Shown: in pieces, positions 50,399-61,780 of the stretch
Position numbering within the stretch: position 1 is the stretch's first letter
How the letters are laid out: each line of letters opens with the position of its first letter
Source of the DNA: Bolinopsis microptera
Lineage: Eukaryota; Ctenophora; Tentaculata; Lobata; Bolinopsidae
DNA: 64,000 nt
NCBI RefSeq assembly: GCF_026151205.1
Contig: NC_087081.1
Location: 1,113,386 to 1,177,385 of the forward strand
Reading direction: 5' to 3'
Made by a program: the position numbers and the translations under genes
Notes under the pieces: model-generated
Seen by the model: the letters and a program-made list of their open reading frames with translations, nothing else
Database searches by the model: none
Told to the model about the DNA's origin: nothing

Positions 50399-52150
50399 TT
50401 AACAAATAACATGGCGATCAATAACCTTAGCTTGAAACTGTGTTTCATGATCCAACCACTTCAGTTCCTGTCTAACATTATGAAAACAACTTGACACCTC
50501 AAACCCTGGCGACATATCCACCTGTACCGCTATATTATTACCGTGTACCTCCACTTCCCCATTGTCACTTACAGGACTGTTTTTATACTCCTCAACAGGG
50601 AGGAACTTGACAAGTCTGAAGGGGAGAGCTAGGGTTTGGATTGGTTTGGAGGATATAACACGTGGTGTTATGACGTCATCAAATGCTATACCACGTGGTG
50701 TTATGACGTCATGAGCTAGGGTTTGGGTTGGTTTGGAGGATATGTCACATTCGACTCGACTTAGGGCGGCTTCAATGTCACATTGTAGCGCTGTGTTTAG
50801 GATCACTGTGTCGCAGCTACCGAAACTGGAGTCGATAACACTTTGTTGCAGATCACTTGAGGTTCCGTCGTCTTCAAATGCTATAACACGTGGTGTTATG
50901 ACGTCATCAAATGATATACCACGTGGTGTTATGACGTCATCAAATGCTATACCACGTGGTGTCATGACGTCATGACGTGTCATGACGTCATCATCAATGT
51001 CTGAAATGTCCTCCACGGTGGTATCTGGAATGTCAAAATATGAGGGTACGCTGGGCAGGGAAATATCATCACAGGAGTCGCTAATCTCAGGGGGTAGATA
51101 CACGTCTCCAGGTAAGATACTGTCTGTAAAGTAATCAGGAGGTGATTGCAGCAGGCCCTCCTGAAGGAGCAGTGAGTACTCGTCCATGATGGATGGGAGA
51201 GGGTTATTATTGGTCGGAGTGTGATCACGTGATCTTGTAATGTCACGTGGTGTGGAGTGCGGAGTATCGCTGTCAGAGTCTGATAAAGTTTTGTGAGCTG
51301 TGTTTTGAAGGTGTTCCGAATCTAGATCTTCTAGAAGCTTCCTCATCTTCTCTTTTTTATCTGAAATTATAACAGAAATGCTTTAGAAATTGATCGACAT
51401 GTCAGTACACATAAATCCTCATATTAATGTTGAACGAATAACCGATTTACTTATCAAAAAGTAAAACAGACAACATCTAAACACGATAAGATATTAACCT
51501 TCATCTTCATAGTTTAGAGTCTGAAGGAGGGCGTCCACCTCGGCTTCTTTGAATTGTGGTAAACTGTTACAAGTCAGTGCACAATCTGGATAAAGTCAAT
51601 ATTTAGGAGAAGGAACAAAGGTTAACGCCACGTGACGTCACACAACACCACGTGACGTCACACAACACCACGTGACGTCACACAACACCACGTGACGTCA
51701 CACAGAGTACTTTTTAAAGGTAAACTGTTACAAGTCAGTGCACAATCTGGAATAACTGGATAAAGTCAATATTTAGGAGATTTAGGAGAAGGAACAAAGG
51801 TTAACAAAAAGCAATGTAATAGGAAAAGGTACTTAACTTAATTTAGCTTTAAAATCTAGCAAATAGAAATAATGAACGGGCCATCCTGAACAAGCTAAAA
51901 GCAGTGTAACTGGTAAATTCCTAGAAACAATGCGATAAGTTAGAGAACATACCGTGGTTGTGTTGATGCGGAGGAGCAGGATGAGCTGTGCCATCTTGAG
52001 ACCAGAAGTTAACCATCACCTGAAATATAGAGATCGTAAGATTGTACAGCAGCAAAAAATTTTTCTTAATACACATTTTTTACACAGTGCAGTACTTCTT
52101 GATCTGAGCACTTAAACTGGTTTTACCTCCTCAGTATGACAGTATGACAT
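50399..52150 (-). CDS. Unknown acidic protein with TPRG repeats, four exons
   Basis: Read on -, exons 52150-52127, 52019-51953, 51585-51499 and 51360-50399 join in frame (1140 nt, 379 aa) with GT-AG introns. The start MSYCHTEE was chosen because it is the first ATG after an in-frame stop and keeps phase through every junction. The N-terminal part (FKEAEVDALLQTLNYEDEDK, then KMRKLLEDL) looks helical. The middle is acidic and Ser/Thr/Pro-rich, with about five DVITPRGIAF-like repeats of 33 bp built on CACGTGG and TGACGTCA. No family or transmembrane segment is recognised. Part of exon 3 with its acceptor is duplicated in the upstream intron (51719-51760). It is divergent from the zinc-finger gene, about 1.4 kb apart. 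Confidence 0.7.
51558..51805. repeat. CACGTG/CRE minisatellite between duplicated exon edges
   Basis: A 69-base block (51558-51626) starting GGTAAACTGTTACAAGTCAG recurs at 51719-51805 with two small insertions. Between them are four copies of the 20-bp unit CCACGTGACGTCACACAACA. The duplicated block includes the 5' edge and splice acceptor of exon 3 of the gene on -, so the intron carries a decoy acceptor. Confidence 0.95.
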
Positions 52151-52206
52151 ACACCTCCATAGATAATGTATTTATGGTCTCGAGTCGCATACAAATTCTT
52201 TGTTAC

Positions 52207-52466
52207 TTCTTGGTCACTTAATCCTTGGTCACTTAATCCTTGGTCACTTAATCCTTGGTCACTTAATCCTTGGTCACTTAATCCTTGGTCACTTAATCCT
52301 TGGTCACTTAATCCTTGGTCACTTAATCCTTGGTCACTTAATCCTTGGTCACTTAATCCTTGGTCACTTAATCCTTGGTCACTTAATCCTTGGTCACTTA
52401 ATCCTTGGTCACTTAATCCTTGGTCACTTAATCCTTGGTCACTTAATCCTTGGTCACTTAATCCTT
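52207..52466. repeat. 15-bp minisatellite, about 17 copies
   Basis: Perfect tandem copies of CACTTAATCCTTGGT. The unit is a multiple of three and stop-free in several frames, so it produces GLSDQ, LNPWS and GHLIL pseudo-proteins. It lies about 55 bp upstream of the start codon of the gene on -, in its presumed 5' region. Confidence 0.97.
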
Positions 52467-53039
52467 CATGAAACATAAGGTCACACTGGGCTACAAAGAT
52501 TGGGCAACTCTGTCCCAAGCCAAAATTGAGTTTTTCAGACAACAGTTATATATATATATAGACAACAGTTGTTTTCAGATACGGGTTTTAATAGGTGATT
52601 GTTGTCTGAGTGTTTTTCGGTCACTTGATTCGGAAAAGAGTAGCTGTAATACCGATTGTGACAGTTGAACAGGATACTTTAAATATTCACCCACATACAA
52701 AGTCAGGTATTGCACACCAGTCACCAGATTTAAATACTGTTTACATTATTTACTAATTCTAAAAGTTATGTATCATTAATTGTAGTAAGATGTATATTAT
52801 TGTATATTATGGGTGCTGTGTAGAGAGAATCAGGAAAACCTAAACTCCCCTAACTCCCGACTCCTAGACTTGCTATTGGTTAGCGGAGGACATACTCGAC
52901 CAATAGGCATAACATGTACAGGGGTAATCTGTATCAAGTGGTCTATAACGTTACAATTTATAGAACGCTTATCGAGACAAGCGCTCCGCTTATATCACAT
53001 GTTATATCACATGACTGAAATAAGTGGTTATATTTGACG

Positions 53040-53200
53040 TCCTGAGCTAAGTCTAACGCGAGCAGCCAAATCACGTGAGACAAGCAGCGCCCAATGAGAA
53101 GCACGAAACCCTGCCGCTAGCCAATCAGGGCCAAGCGCAGAGAGTGCTCCGTGATGGGTGCCCGGGAGCGTACTATAATAGTGCTAGAGAGAGTTGGCTA
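53040..53200. promoter_or_regulatory. Putative promoter between two divergent genes
   Basis: TCACGTGAG (53071), a CCAAT box near 53091 and a GCCAATCAG near 53120 lie together, 350-500 bp upstream of the zinc-finger start codon and about 0.9 kb upstream of the divergent gene on -. The motif mix matches the CCAAT/E-box groups elsewhere in the window. Assignment as a promoter is inference. Confidence 0.35.
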
Positions 53201-53544
53201 GGGTTCATTTGCTGTACAATTATTTTATCCGACTTTTTTAAATCGGTACGGGTAGTAACGTAGATTAATCAAGTTTTATAATTACTATTAATTTATCTCC
53301 GATAATTTCCGTTATTGTCGATAACTTCCAAAATCTTATCGGTTATCACCGAAACAGATTATTGCAAACTTAAGAGTGCAATCTATTAAGTTAATTGCTA
53401 AATAAAATGTGTGGCTTGATAATATTACATTTTATTTAGTATTTTGATGATTGAGTCGCTATTAATTGTATCTACAAATTCAATTATTTTTAATTACGCT
53501 TGCTTAAGACGTACAGAAAATTCATACACAAATTTCCATCAGGA

Positions 53545-56500
53545 ATGTCACTCAAAGAAACAGAAATGTTTGAGGGGGTAGATATCAAAGAGGAGATGAC
53601 GGACGCTCACCAAGTTAACACTACTTCAACATGGTCATCATCAGTATGCACTTGTAAATGTGAGAAAGACGACAAAAATAACAATCTGAAAGCTGAGGGC
53701 GTGCTGTATAATCAGTTTGGAGCTGGTTCAGAACACTTCAACCAAGTAGGTGAAGTTGTAAAGATAGAGGATGTGCCGGCTAATCAGTTTGAAGCTGGTT
53801 CAGAACACTTCAACCAAGTAGGTGAAGTTGTAAAGATGGAGGATGTGCCGGCTAATCAGTTTGAAGCTGGTTCAGAACATTTCAACCAAGTAGGTGAAGT
53901 TGTAAAGATGGAGGATGTGCCGGCTAATCAGTTTGAAGCTGGTTCAGAACACTTCAACCAAGTAGGTGAAGTTGTAAAGATAGAGGATGTGCCGGCTAAT
54001 CAGTTTGAAGCTGGTTCAGAACACTTCAACCAAGTAGGTGAAGTTGTAAAGATAGAGGATGTGCCGGCTAATCAGTTTGAAGCTGGTTCAGAACACTTCA
54101 ACCAAGTAGGTGAAGTTGTAAAGATGGAGGATGTGCCGGCTAATCAGTTTGAAGCTGGTTCAGAACACTTCAACCAAGTAGGTGAAGTTGTAAAGATGGA
54201 GGATGTGCCGGCTAATCAGTTTGAAGCTGGTTCAGAACACTTCAACCAAGTAGGTGAAGTTGTAAAGATGGAGGATGTGCCGGCTAATCAGTTTGAAGCT
54301 GGTTCAGAACACTTCAACCAAGTAGGTGAAGTTGTAAAGATGGAGGATGTGCCGGCTAATCAGTTTGAAGCTGGTTCAGAACACTTCAACCAAGTAGGTG
54401 AAGTTGTAAAGATGGAGGATGTGCCGGCTAATCAGTTTGAAGCTGGTTCAGAACACTTCAACCAAGTAGGTGAAGTTGTAAAGATGGAGGATGTGCCGGC
54501 TAATCAGTTTGAAGCTGGTTCAGAAGATTTCAACCAAGTAGGTGAAGTTGTAAAGATGGAGGATGTGCCGGCTAATCAGTTTGAAGCTGGTTCAGAACAC
54601 TTCAACCAAGTAGGTGAAGTTGTAAAGATGGAGGATGTGCCGGCTAATCAGTTTGAAGCTGGTTCAGAACACTTCAAGCAAGTAGGTGAAGTTATAAAGA
54701 TGGAGGATGTGCCGGCTAATCAGTTTGAAGCTGGTTCAGAAGATTTCAACCAAGTAGGTGAAGTTATAAAGATGGAGGATGTGCCGGCTAATCAGTTTGA
54801 AGCTGGTTCAGAACACTTCAACCAAGTAGGTGAAGTTATAAAGATGGAGGATGTGCCGGCTAATCAGTTTGAAGCTGGTTCAGAACACTTCAAGCAAGTA
54901 GGTGAAGTTATAAAGATGGAGGATGTGCCGGCTAATCAGTTTGAAGCTGGTTCAGAAGATTTCAACCAAGTAGGTGAAGTTATAAAGATGGAGGATGTGC
55001 CGGCTAATCAGTTTGAAGCTGGTTCAGAACACTTCAACCAAGTAGGTGAAGTTATAAAGATGGAGGATGTGCCGGCTAATCAGTTTGAAGCTGGTTCAGA
55101 ACACTTCAACCAAGTAGGTGAAGTTGTAAAGATGGAGGATGTGCCGGCTAATCAGTTTGGAGCTGGTTCAGAACAATTCAATCAAGTAGGTGAAGTTGTA
55201 AAGATGGAGGAAGTGCCGGCTAATCAGTTTGGAGCTGGTTCAGAACACTTCAACCAAGTAGGTGAAGTTGTAAAGATGGAGGAAGTTCCGGCTAATCAGT
55301 TTGGAGCTGGTTCAGAACACTTCAACCAAGTAGGTGAAGTTGTAAAGATGGAGGATGTGCCGGCTAATCAGTTTGAAGCTGGTTCAGAACACTTCAACCA
55401 AGTAGGTGAAGTTATAAAGATGGAGGATGTGCCGGCTAATCAGTTTGAAGCTGGTTCAGAACACTTCAACCAAGTAGGTGAAGTTGTAAAGATGGAGGAA
55501 GTGCCGGCTAATCAGTTTGGAGCTGGTTCAGAACACTTCAACCAAGTAGGTGAAGTTGTAAAGATGGAGGAAGTGCCGGCTAATCAGTTTGGAGCTGGTT
55601 CAGAACACTTCAACCAAGTAGGTGAAATGGTAAAGATGGAGGATGTGCCGGCTAATCAGTTTGAAGCTGGTTCAGAACATTTCAACCAAGTAGGTGAAGT
55701 TATAAAGAAAGAGGATGTGCCGGCTAATCAGTTTGAAGCTGGTTCAGAAGATTTCAACCAAGTAGGTGAAGTTATAAAGAAAGAGGATGTGCCGGCTAAT
55801 CAGTTTGAAGCTGGTTCAGAAGATTTCAATCAAGTAGGTGAAATGGTAAAGATGGAGGATGACAAGGTTTCCTGTGGTGTCCTGGCTAAAGCTGAACCTT
55901 TGGACTATAAAGAACTTCAGTGTGATAATTGTAATCTCCCATTGTCACCATCGAAGGTTAAGCCTGCGAAAGGAAAGTCCTCTTCTGTTCCTATACCTAC
56001 CGAGTCTGATTGTGGTAGTCAGGGTGAAACTCTATCTGGTGGAGAAACCACTCCGTCTGGGACTGGACACAAGTTAAAAAAACACTTACAGACACACACA
56101 GGAGAGAAACCTTATTCTTGCAGTTTATATGATTATAGATCGAATCACTCGAGCAATCTTGCTGCTCACAAACGAACACACACCGGAGAGAAACCTTATT
56201 CTTGCAGTTTGTGTGATTTTAAATCGAATCAATCGAGCATTTTTGCTAGACACAAACGAACACACACCGGAGAGAGACCTTATTCTTGCAGTTTGTGTGA
56301 TTATAAATCGAATCAATCGAGCAATCTTGCTCGACACAAACGAACACACACCGGAGAGAAACCTTATTCTTGCAGTTTGTGTGATTACAAATCGAACCAT
56401 TCGAGCCATCTAGCTATTCACAGAAGAACACACACCGGAGAGAAACCTTATTCTTGCAGTTTGTGTGATTTTAAATCGTATTACTCGAGCAGTCTTGATA

Positions 56501-57381
56501 ATCACAAACGAACACACACCGGAGAGAAACCTTATTCTTGCGGTTTGTGTGATTTTAAATCGAATCAATCGAGTAATCTTGCTCAACACAAACGAACACA
56601 CACCGGAGAGAAACCGTATTCTTGTAGTTTGTGTGATTTTAAATCGAATCACTCGAACCATCTTGCTACTCACAAACGAACACACACCGGAGAGAAACCG
56701 TATTCTTGTAGTTTCTGTGATTTTAAATCGAATCACTCGAGTAGTCTTGCTATTCACAAACGAACACACACCGGAGAGAAACCTTATTCTTGCAGTTTGT
56801 GTGATTATAAATCGAATCAATCGAGCGTTCTTGCTCAGCACAAACGGACACACACCGGAGAGAAACCTTATTCTTGCGGTTTGTGTGATTATAAATCGAG
56901 TCGATCGAGTGATCTTGCTATTCACAAACGAACACACACTGGAGAGAAACCTTATTCTTGTAGTTTGTGTGATTATAAATCGAATCGATCGAGCATTCTT
57001 GCTCAACACAAACAGACACATACCGGAGAGAAACCTTATTCTTGCGGTTTGTGTGATTATAAATCGAGTCGATCGAGTGATCTTACTATTCACAAACGGA
57101 AACATACAGGAGAGAAACGTTATTCTTGCAGTTTGTGTGATTTTAAATCGAATTACTCGGGCAATCTTACTATTCACAAACGAACACACACAGGAGAGAA
57201 ACTTTACCACTGTACTGTCTGTGACATTAAAGTGAAGACGGCTGGAACTTTGAAAAGGCATATGTTGATCCATACTAGACAGTTTGCCTGCGAATATTGT
57301 GACTGTAATCCTAAATCTAAGGACGCTTTGTTGAAACACATAAGATCTAGGCATGTGCAACCTCAGTTAAACAAAAGTTAA
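53545..57381 (+). CDS. C2H2 zinc-finger protein with 30 SUMO-site repeats
   Basis: A single-exon frame of 1278 residues from ATG 53545 (the frame opens upstream without an ATG). Residues 1-55 hold DIKEEM and LKAEG, both fitting the SUMO-acceptor consensus (hydrophobic-Lys-x-Glu). Residues 56-775 are exactly 30 repeats of 24 residues, of the type [20 protein letters not shown] plus DVPA; every unit has one VKME, IKME, VKIE or IKKE. After a linker come fingers from about residue 857 at 28-residue spacing with TGEKPYSC linkers: a half-finger (KKHLQTH), a first finger whose second Cys is Tyr (CSLYDY), then 14 complete fingers, mostly CSLCDYKS type with the aromatic two residues after the second Cys. 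Helix contacts vary ([21 protein letters not shown]). Known family behaviour suggests a nuclear DNA-binding repressor; SUMO function is inferred. ATTAAA at 57423 may be the poly(A) signal. Confidence 0.93.
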   Translation: MSLKETEMFEGVDIKEEMTDAHQVNTTSTWSSSVCTCKCEKDDKNNNLKAEGVLYNQFGAGSEHFNQVGEVVKIEDVPANQFEAGSEHFNQVGEVVKMEDVPANQFEAGSEHFNQVGEVVKMEDVPANQFEAGSEHFNQVGEVVKIEDVPANQFEAGSEHFNQVGEVVKIEDVPANQFEAGSEHFNQVGEVVKMEDVPANQFEAGSEHFNQVGEVVKMEDVPANQFEAGSEHFNQVGEVVKMEDVPANQFEAGSEHFNQVGEVVKMEDVPANQFEAGSEHFNQVGEVVKMEDVPANQFEAGSEHFNQVGEVVKMEDVPANQFEAGSEDFNQVGEVVKMEDVPANQFEAGSEHFNQVGEVVKMEDVPANQFEAGSEHFKQVGEVIKMEDVPANQFEAGSEDFNQVGEVIKMEDVPANQFEAGSEHFNQVGEVIKMEDVPANQFEAGSEHFKQVGEVIKMEDVPANQFEAGSEDFNQVGEVIKMEDVPANQFEAGSEHFNQVGEVIKMEDVPANQFEAGSEHFNQVGEVVKMEDVPANQFGAGSEQFNQVGEVVKMEEVPANQFGAGSEHFNQVGEVVKMEEVPANQFGAGSEHFNQVGEVVKMEDVPANQFEAGSEHFNQVGEVIKMEDVPANQFEAGSEHFNQVGEVVKMEEVPANQFGAGSEHFNQVGEVVKMEEVPANQFGAGSEHFNQVGEMVKMEDVPANQFEAGSEHFNQVGEVIKKEDVPANQFEAGSEDFNQVGEVIKKEDVPANQFEAGSEDFNQVGEMVKMEDDKVSCGVLAKAEPLDYKELQCDNCNLPLSPSKVKPAKGKSSSVPIPTESDCGSQGETLSGGETTPSGTGHKLKKHLQTHTGEKPYSCSLYDYRSNHSSNLAAHKRTHTGEKPYSCSLCDFKSNQSSIFARHKRTHTGERPYSCSLCDYKSNQSSNLARHKRTHTGEKPYSCSLCDYKSNHSSHLAIHRRTHTGEKPYSCSLCDFKSYYSSSLDNHKRTHTGEKPYSCGLCDFKSNQSSNLAQHKRTHTGEKPYSCSLCDFKSNHSNHLATHKRTHTGEKPYSCSFCDFKSNHSSSLAIHKRTHTGEKPYSCSLCDYKSNQSSVLAQHKRTHTGEKPYSCGLCDYKSSRSSDLAIHKRTHTGEKPYSCSLCDYKSNRSSILAQHKQTHTGEKPYSCGLCDYKSSRSSDLTIHKRKHTGEKRYSCSLCDFKSNYSGNLTIHKRTHTGEKLYHCTVCDIKVKTAGTLKRHMLIHTRQFACEYCDCNPKSKDALLKHIRSRHVQPQLNKS
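53710..55869 (+). repeat. 72-bp coding tandem repeat, 30 copies
   Basis: Thirty in-frame 72-bp units lie inside the zinc-finger gene. Units 14-16 (HFK, DFN, HFN variants with IKME) recur as units 17-19, a 216-bp higher-order duplication. Units 21-23 and 26-27 share NQFGAG. Differences between units are few and keep the VKxE core. Confidence 0.98.
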
Positions 57382-57707
57382 ATCCAAGAAATGTCAGGAA
57401 GAAGGAATTTGTAAGTTAATATATTAAAACAGAGAGCATGTTTGGCAGATTTAAGGTTGAGTAGTTGAACCATCACTATACGAATACTATGTTAATGATT
57501 GGTCCTTGAGTAAATTTCTCATTTAAGAAATCAGCGGCCTTCGGATGACAGATAGAAATTCGTAACTGTTTTGCTGCTTAAATCGGGCTAATATATTTAA
57601 TGTCTAATATAAAATGTCTAATATATAATATATAATGTCTCTTTAATTGTCTCTCTTTCTCTCTCTATCAGATGTGTAGGATTTCAGATATTTAACAACT
57701 TATATAA

Positions 57708-58165
57708 CAGGGGTGTGCGCCGCCGCCGAACGCCGCCGCCGCCGAACGCCGCCGCCGCCGAGTTTTCAGCCCACGCCGCTGCGCCGAACAATTTATCGGC
57801 GGCGCAAACGGCGTGAACGTGGTATTTTTAAAAATTGAATTTTCAAAAAATTACTCAAAAAAATTTAATGAAAAAATTATAAAATCCCTCTAGCATGTCT
57901 GACGTCAAGTAGTTCGATGTATCATATGCAATGTTTCATAAAATTGTGAATTCCTGTCATACGATCAACGATGAATTGAAGTGAAATTTGCAACTGTCTA
58001 AACCTTATTAATACTAAGTCAATCCTTTAACTAAGTAATGAATTTCCACTTTCTCGAGTCACAACTGAAACTGCCAATTGTCCACAGGCCACGCCGCCGA
58101 ACGCCGCCGCTAATTTTGGCCACGCCGCCGCCCATTTTGGTAGAACACGGCGGCGCACACCACTG
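57708..58165. mobile_element. hAT-type MITE, 458 bp, with CCG-rich ends
   Basis: The ends are CAGGGGTGTGCGCCGCCG and the near-reverse complement CGGCGGCGCACACCACTG. An 8-bp target duplication TTATATAA flanks the element (57700-57707 and 58166-58173). GC-rich GCCGCC blocks cluster at both ends around an AT-rich centre without coding capacity. It sits between the converging 3' ends of the zinc-finger and transporter genes. Confidence 0.92.
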
Positions 58166-58420
58166 TTATATAACTATTGTAAATTAAATTTCTATTCCGT
58201 TAACATTTACTGGCACTTCATGGCCATTCCCAAACAAAAATGAAACCCTAGCCCTAATTCTGAATTATGAACAAGAACAAAAGAAAATTAAAATCGAAAT
58301 ATGAGAATCGTTCTGTGGCCGCCAACGATTTCGGATTTTTGATGTATCTACAACCGCGAGTCATGTTTTTCAGCACGCCGCCCTAGAGTCTCATGTCTTG
58401 GAGTCCAGACCCGAATAAAA

Positions 58421-59722
58421 TCATATTAAAACCCCACAAGAAACATTAAATAATTTACAAAGTGTTAAAATGAGAGTTCCAACAATTATTAGAGCAGTAC
58501 CTGCCAGAGAAAGAACTTCCACCCGTTCACTAAATACAGCAACTTGAACCAGGAACGCTAAAACAGTATCCAAATTTCTCATCAGGGACACGGTTGCAGA
58601 CTTCTCATAGGAGAGTCCCTTGTTAAGAGCTAGGAGCTCAGCTACAGATAAAGATCCTACTCCTAGCATCAACAAGCGAGGAGAGTAGCAGGCGGGGTAG
58701 ATGTAGGAATGCCTGGCTATTGTCTGGAACCCCAAACCTCCAAGACTACTCGCAAAGACCATGTAAACTGCAATTGTTACACAGTTGACACCTTTGCCAA
58801 TTCTTCTTTGAACTGTGTAAGTTGCACCCATGTTCACTGCCCCTATAATTGGAACCAAGTTGTAGTACCAAGGTGATACATTCTCTGTATCGTCAGGGAA
58901 TAGGAAGGTAGGTTTAGCGATCATAAATATTCCGATTATTCCAAACACCATTGATATTATTTGGGGAAGGGCCAATTTCTCCTTCAGGAATATTCGACCG
59001 AATATGCAAGCAAAAACTGGCGAGGCGAAAATGAGTGCTGTAGCATCTCCTAAAGGAAGATTTTGGTAACTCCATATTTCGGACAATCGCACCACCACAC
59101 TGAACATGACTCTTAAGAATACCAGTTTCTTTAGGGGGAACGTGAAGAGAGAAATTCCTTGAAAGGTCACGAGCGGGAAGAATATCAGCAGAGAATTTAT
59201 ACATGTTATTATGATTAATTCTCCGGTAGGAATGTCCTTTAGAAACTTCGTGAGGATACTCTGCGATACTGCACATAAAATAGCTATTATTATCAGTCCA
59301 ATTCCTTTGGCACGATTTATGATCGATGTTGTTTTCTCAAAAGGAGCCTCTTTTAGGATTATTTCCTGTCCGTCTAACTCAACTGCATCTGAAATCGTCG
59401 TGTCATCTTCAAACTTTAATAAGCTTAATGTTTCTGCTTGTTTTGATATCCCAGCATAGTCCTCCAAAAAATCTTCTGTATCATTTCTTTTGGTAACGTA
59501 TTCAACAACGACCTGGTTTACATTAATTCCTGTAGCTACTGTATTATTTCTTGTAACCCCGACTATTTCCGCAACAAATTCATCATCATGTCCCGCGGCT
59601 TGAGGAAGTCTTTCAATCAACCTGGTTTCATCACAGTTTAGTGGTGTGTCACGTGGTGTGCCACGTGGTGAAATCATGTCGTGATCGTGGTTTAACTGAG
59701 AGTTGGTTCGATGATAAAGCAT
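58421..59722 (-). CDS. SLC35G-like EamA/DMT membrane transporter
   Basis: A 433-residue protein on -. The ATG at 59722 lies one base after a strong acceptor (a C/T tract ending TTTCCTAG), so a 5' non-coding exon is likely and the longer frame upstream is not used. Residues 1 to about 140 are hydrophilic and include ISPRGTPRDTP, encoded by CACGTGG repeats. Ten hydrophobic segments follow, from GIGLIIIAILCAVSQSILTK to LSLAGTALIIVGTLILTL, arranged as two EamA halves; LGDATALIFASPVFACIF and the following LKEKL match the conserved end of the first half. The family moves small organic solutes across membranes; SLC35G substrates are poorly defined, so none is assigned. It converges on the zinc-finger gene. 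Confidence 0.85.
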   Translation of the reverse strand: MLYHRTNSQLNHDHDMISPRGTPRDTPLNCDETRLIERLPQAAGHDDEFVAEIVGVTRNNTVATGINVNQVVVEYVTKRNDTEDFLEDYAGISKQAETLSLLKFEDDTTISDAVELDGQEIILKEAPFEKTTSIINRAKGIGLIIIAILCAVSQSILTKFLKDIPTGELIIITCINSLLIFFPLVTFQGISLFTFPLKKLVFLRVMFSVVVRLSEIWSYQNLPLGDATALIFASPVFACIFGRIFLKEKLALPQIISMVFGIIGIFMIAKPTFLFPDDTENVSPWYYNLVPIIGAVNMGATYTVQRRIGKGVNCVTIAVYMVFASSLGGLGFQTIARHSYIYPACYSPRLLMLGVGSLSVAELLALNKGLSYEKSATVSLMRNLDTVLAFLVQVAVFSERVEVLSLAGTALIIVGTLILTLCKLFNVSCGVLI

Positions 59723-61780
59723 ACTAGGAAAGAAAAGAAAAGGAAACATGATATTTACTACCCCGCTCATTTGAAGGAACAAAACGGTGCTCATTTCAAA
59801 ACGGCTTTCCAAACATGATTACAAAACTACAAATCTATTACATTTATTAAGTACTAGGAAGCCCGTGGTAACAGGGATGAATCTAGTAGTTTTCTATTTC
59901 TTTGGCAGTCAGTTTTTATCGCGTCAAAAAATATCCGTCACAACCAAAGATACAGCCGAGTTAAATGTTGCTTGTACTAAACACAGCGTAATATCAACAA
60001 AACCGATCAAAATGACGTTAAAACAATCATTGCACGTGCACGTGCGTGTAACAATCCTCGTTACCATGGTCACTATGCAACTTCCTATTTCTCGTCTGAT
60101 TTGCACGTGGGCGGTCGTACAGACAGAAACAATTCTCTGAATTATAGTAGAGATAATGCATCGTGATGGAACCGTTTTATGCGGGTAAAGACCTATTTTA
60201 AAAAGAAGCTATAATAAGACCCAATATAATAATGGTCTTTATTCTTATAATTAAGCAGCACAACATTAACATTAAACAGATATAAGTTCGAATTTTTATA
60301 ACAATATGCTAATTGCTAAACCACTTTAAACTTGAGGTGTCATTACATCATGATTGGTGTGAATTAATCGGTACTATTTCAATGCATAACATGCTAGTGC
60401 GAAAGAATAACAATGATAATTATCATTCTTATTTTTATTGGGGCACTTTGTTGCGTTTTAAACTGCGAATTTTTTAGTCGTTCAAAATTGTTCAAATTTT
60501 AACACACTTTCGACCCGATAAAGGGATCCGAAAAAAGTACAATCTTTTGTGTGATCAACCGTTACACTACACTCTCAGAGATGTATACAGTACCACTTAC
60601 AGTACCACCTATCAGTAACTGACACCTACCCCACCACCAATGGAACACGTGTCACAGTCACGTGTGACGAAGACTACTCACTACACGGTGATCACATGTC
60701 AGAGACATATCAGCTACATTTAACATTAGCCGACCTCGCTGCTTGTCTCGTGAGGATTGAAGGGTATCTATCTATCTAAATAGATACACATTTTTGATAA
60801 AATTTGACTGGAATATGAGGGAACGAATGATCAAACCTGACTTTTTATTGATTGGGTAACCCACATTAAAACATTGCTGTTGGCTGTTGCCCAGGTTAAG
60901 TTATAATACAGTAAGTACAGTAGAATAATCCATTTTGAAGATCTCCAGTACTATCACTCTAACGCAACGTTACCATGGTAACAGTTAACATTTAGCATTA
61001 CTATGTTCCCAATAAAGCTTGTAATTTAATCTCACTTAAGATGGGGGTGATGAGGAAATTGCATGACTTTATAACTTGCAGGAGGGGTTGGGGGCGCCAC
61101 CACGTAGCCACTAGGGAGCCAAAATGTAGCCTTGTAAATATTGTGCACTTGTCTGCAGTCATTGGAGGGTGGCAAAGTTCTAACTATTTTGAGCACGGAC
61201 TACGCTCTTATTGTACACAAACGTATCAGTAAAAACTGTTCAACTTATTTCAAAATGGCATAAAGACTCATCTTATATTGGCATAACAATTACAATTCAT
61301 GCAATATAGTGGATTATACACACAGAATTACAACTATTGTGTACTCAATAGAGTAATTATCACTTTTGTATCCTTGTATCCTTGTGTTCACGCAGGCAGA
61401 ATAGTAAGATAATGAAAGGTTACAGTGAAATAAACGCAATTATATGGAGTAAGTAGTCAGAGGGAATACTGATGAAAGTAGTCACCTGAATGTTTGACCC
61501 GTCTGGCTGTGTAGTTCCATCGCACGGTATGTTAATTGTAGTGACACCCTCACTTTCTACTATCTGGGTCACGTGGTTGGGTCACGTGGTTGTTAGAATA
61601 TTTATAGTTTTTGTTAAACGGTGATATTTATAAGCATTCAATGTAGAAAATAAAGCAGAAATATAAGATCAAGATAGACAACTTGATCACATGATTTAAA
61701 ACGATTATACAATGAAAATCTGTGTACGATAAATGAAAATGCAGCAGATTTGAACGTAAGAGAAGGTATGCAGTAAGAGT
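59723..61780. other. Intergenic stretch with E-boxes
   Basis: GCACGTGCACGTGCG (60034-60048), GCACGTGG near 60105, a pair near 60646 and 60659, and another pair near 61571 and 61584 (GGTCACGTGGTTGGGTCACG). Some may serve the transporter promoter. No exon is supported. Confidence 0.4.

Noticed and set aside
52123-52542. 139-codon frame with 17 GLSDQ repeats, and + frames LNPWS/GHLIL
   Set aside because: The 15-bp unit is stop-free in several frames. The frame does not join in phase to the gene on -, whose exon 1 uses a different frame and starts at 52150.
53500-53544. Earlier start for the zinc-finger protein
   Set aside because: The upstream frame opens with TTG, not ATG; the first ATG is at 53545.
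56410-57360. 316-codon frame on - and 256-codon + frame within the zinc fingers
   Set aside because: Shadows of the 84-bp finger repeat; the C2H2 frame has clear family motifs.
59723-59812. Longer N-terminus for the SLC35G-like protein
   Set aside because: A pyrimidine-rich splice acceptor ends just before the ATG at 59722, so the upstream frame is most likely intron.
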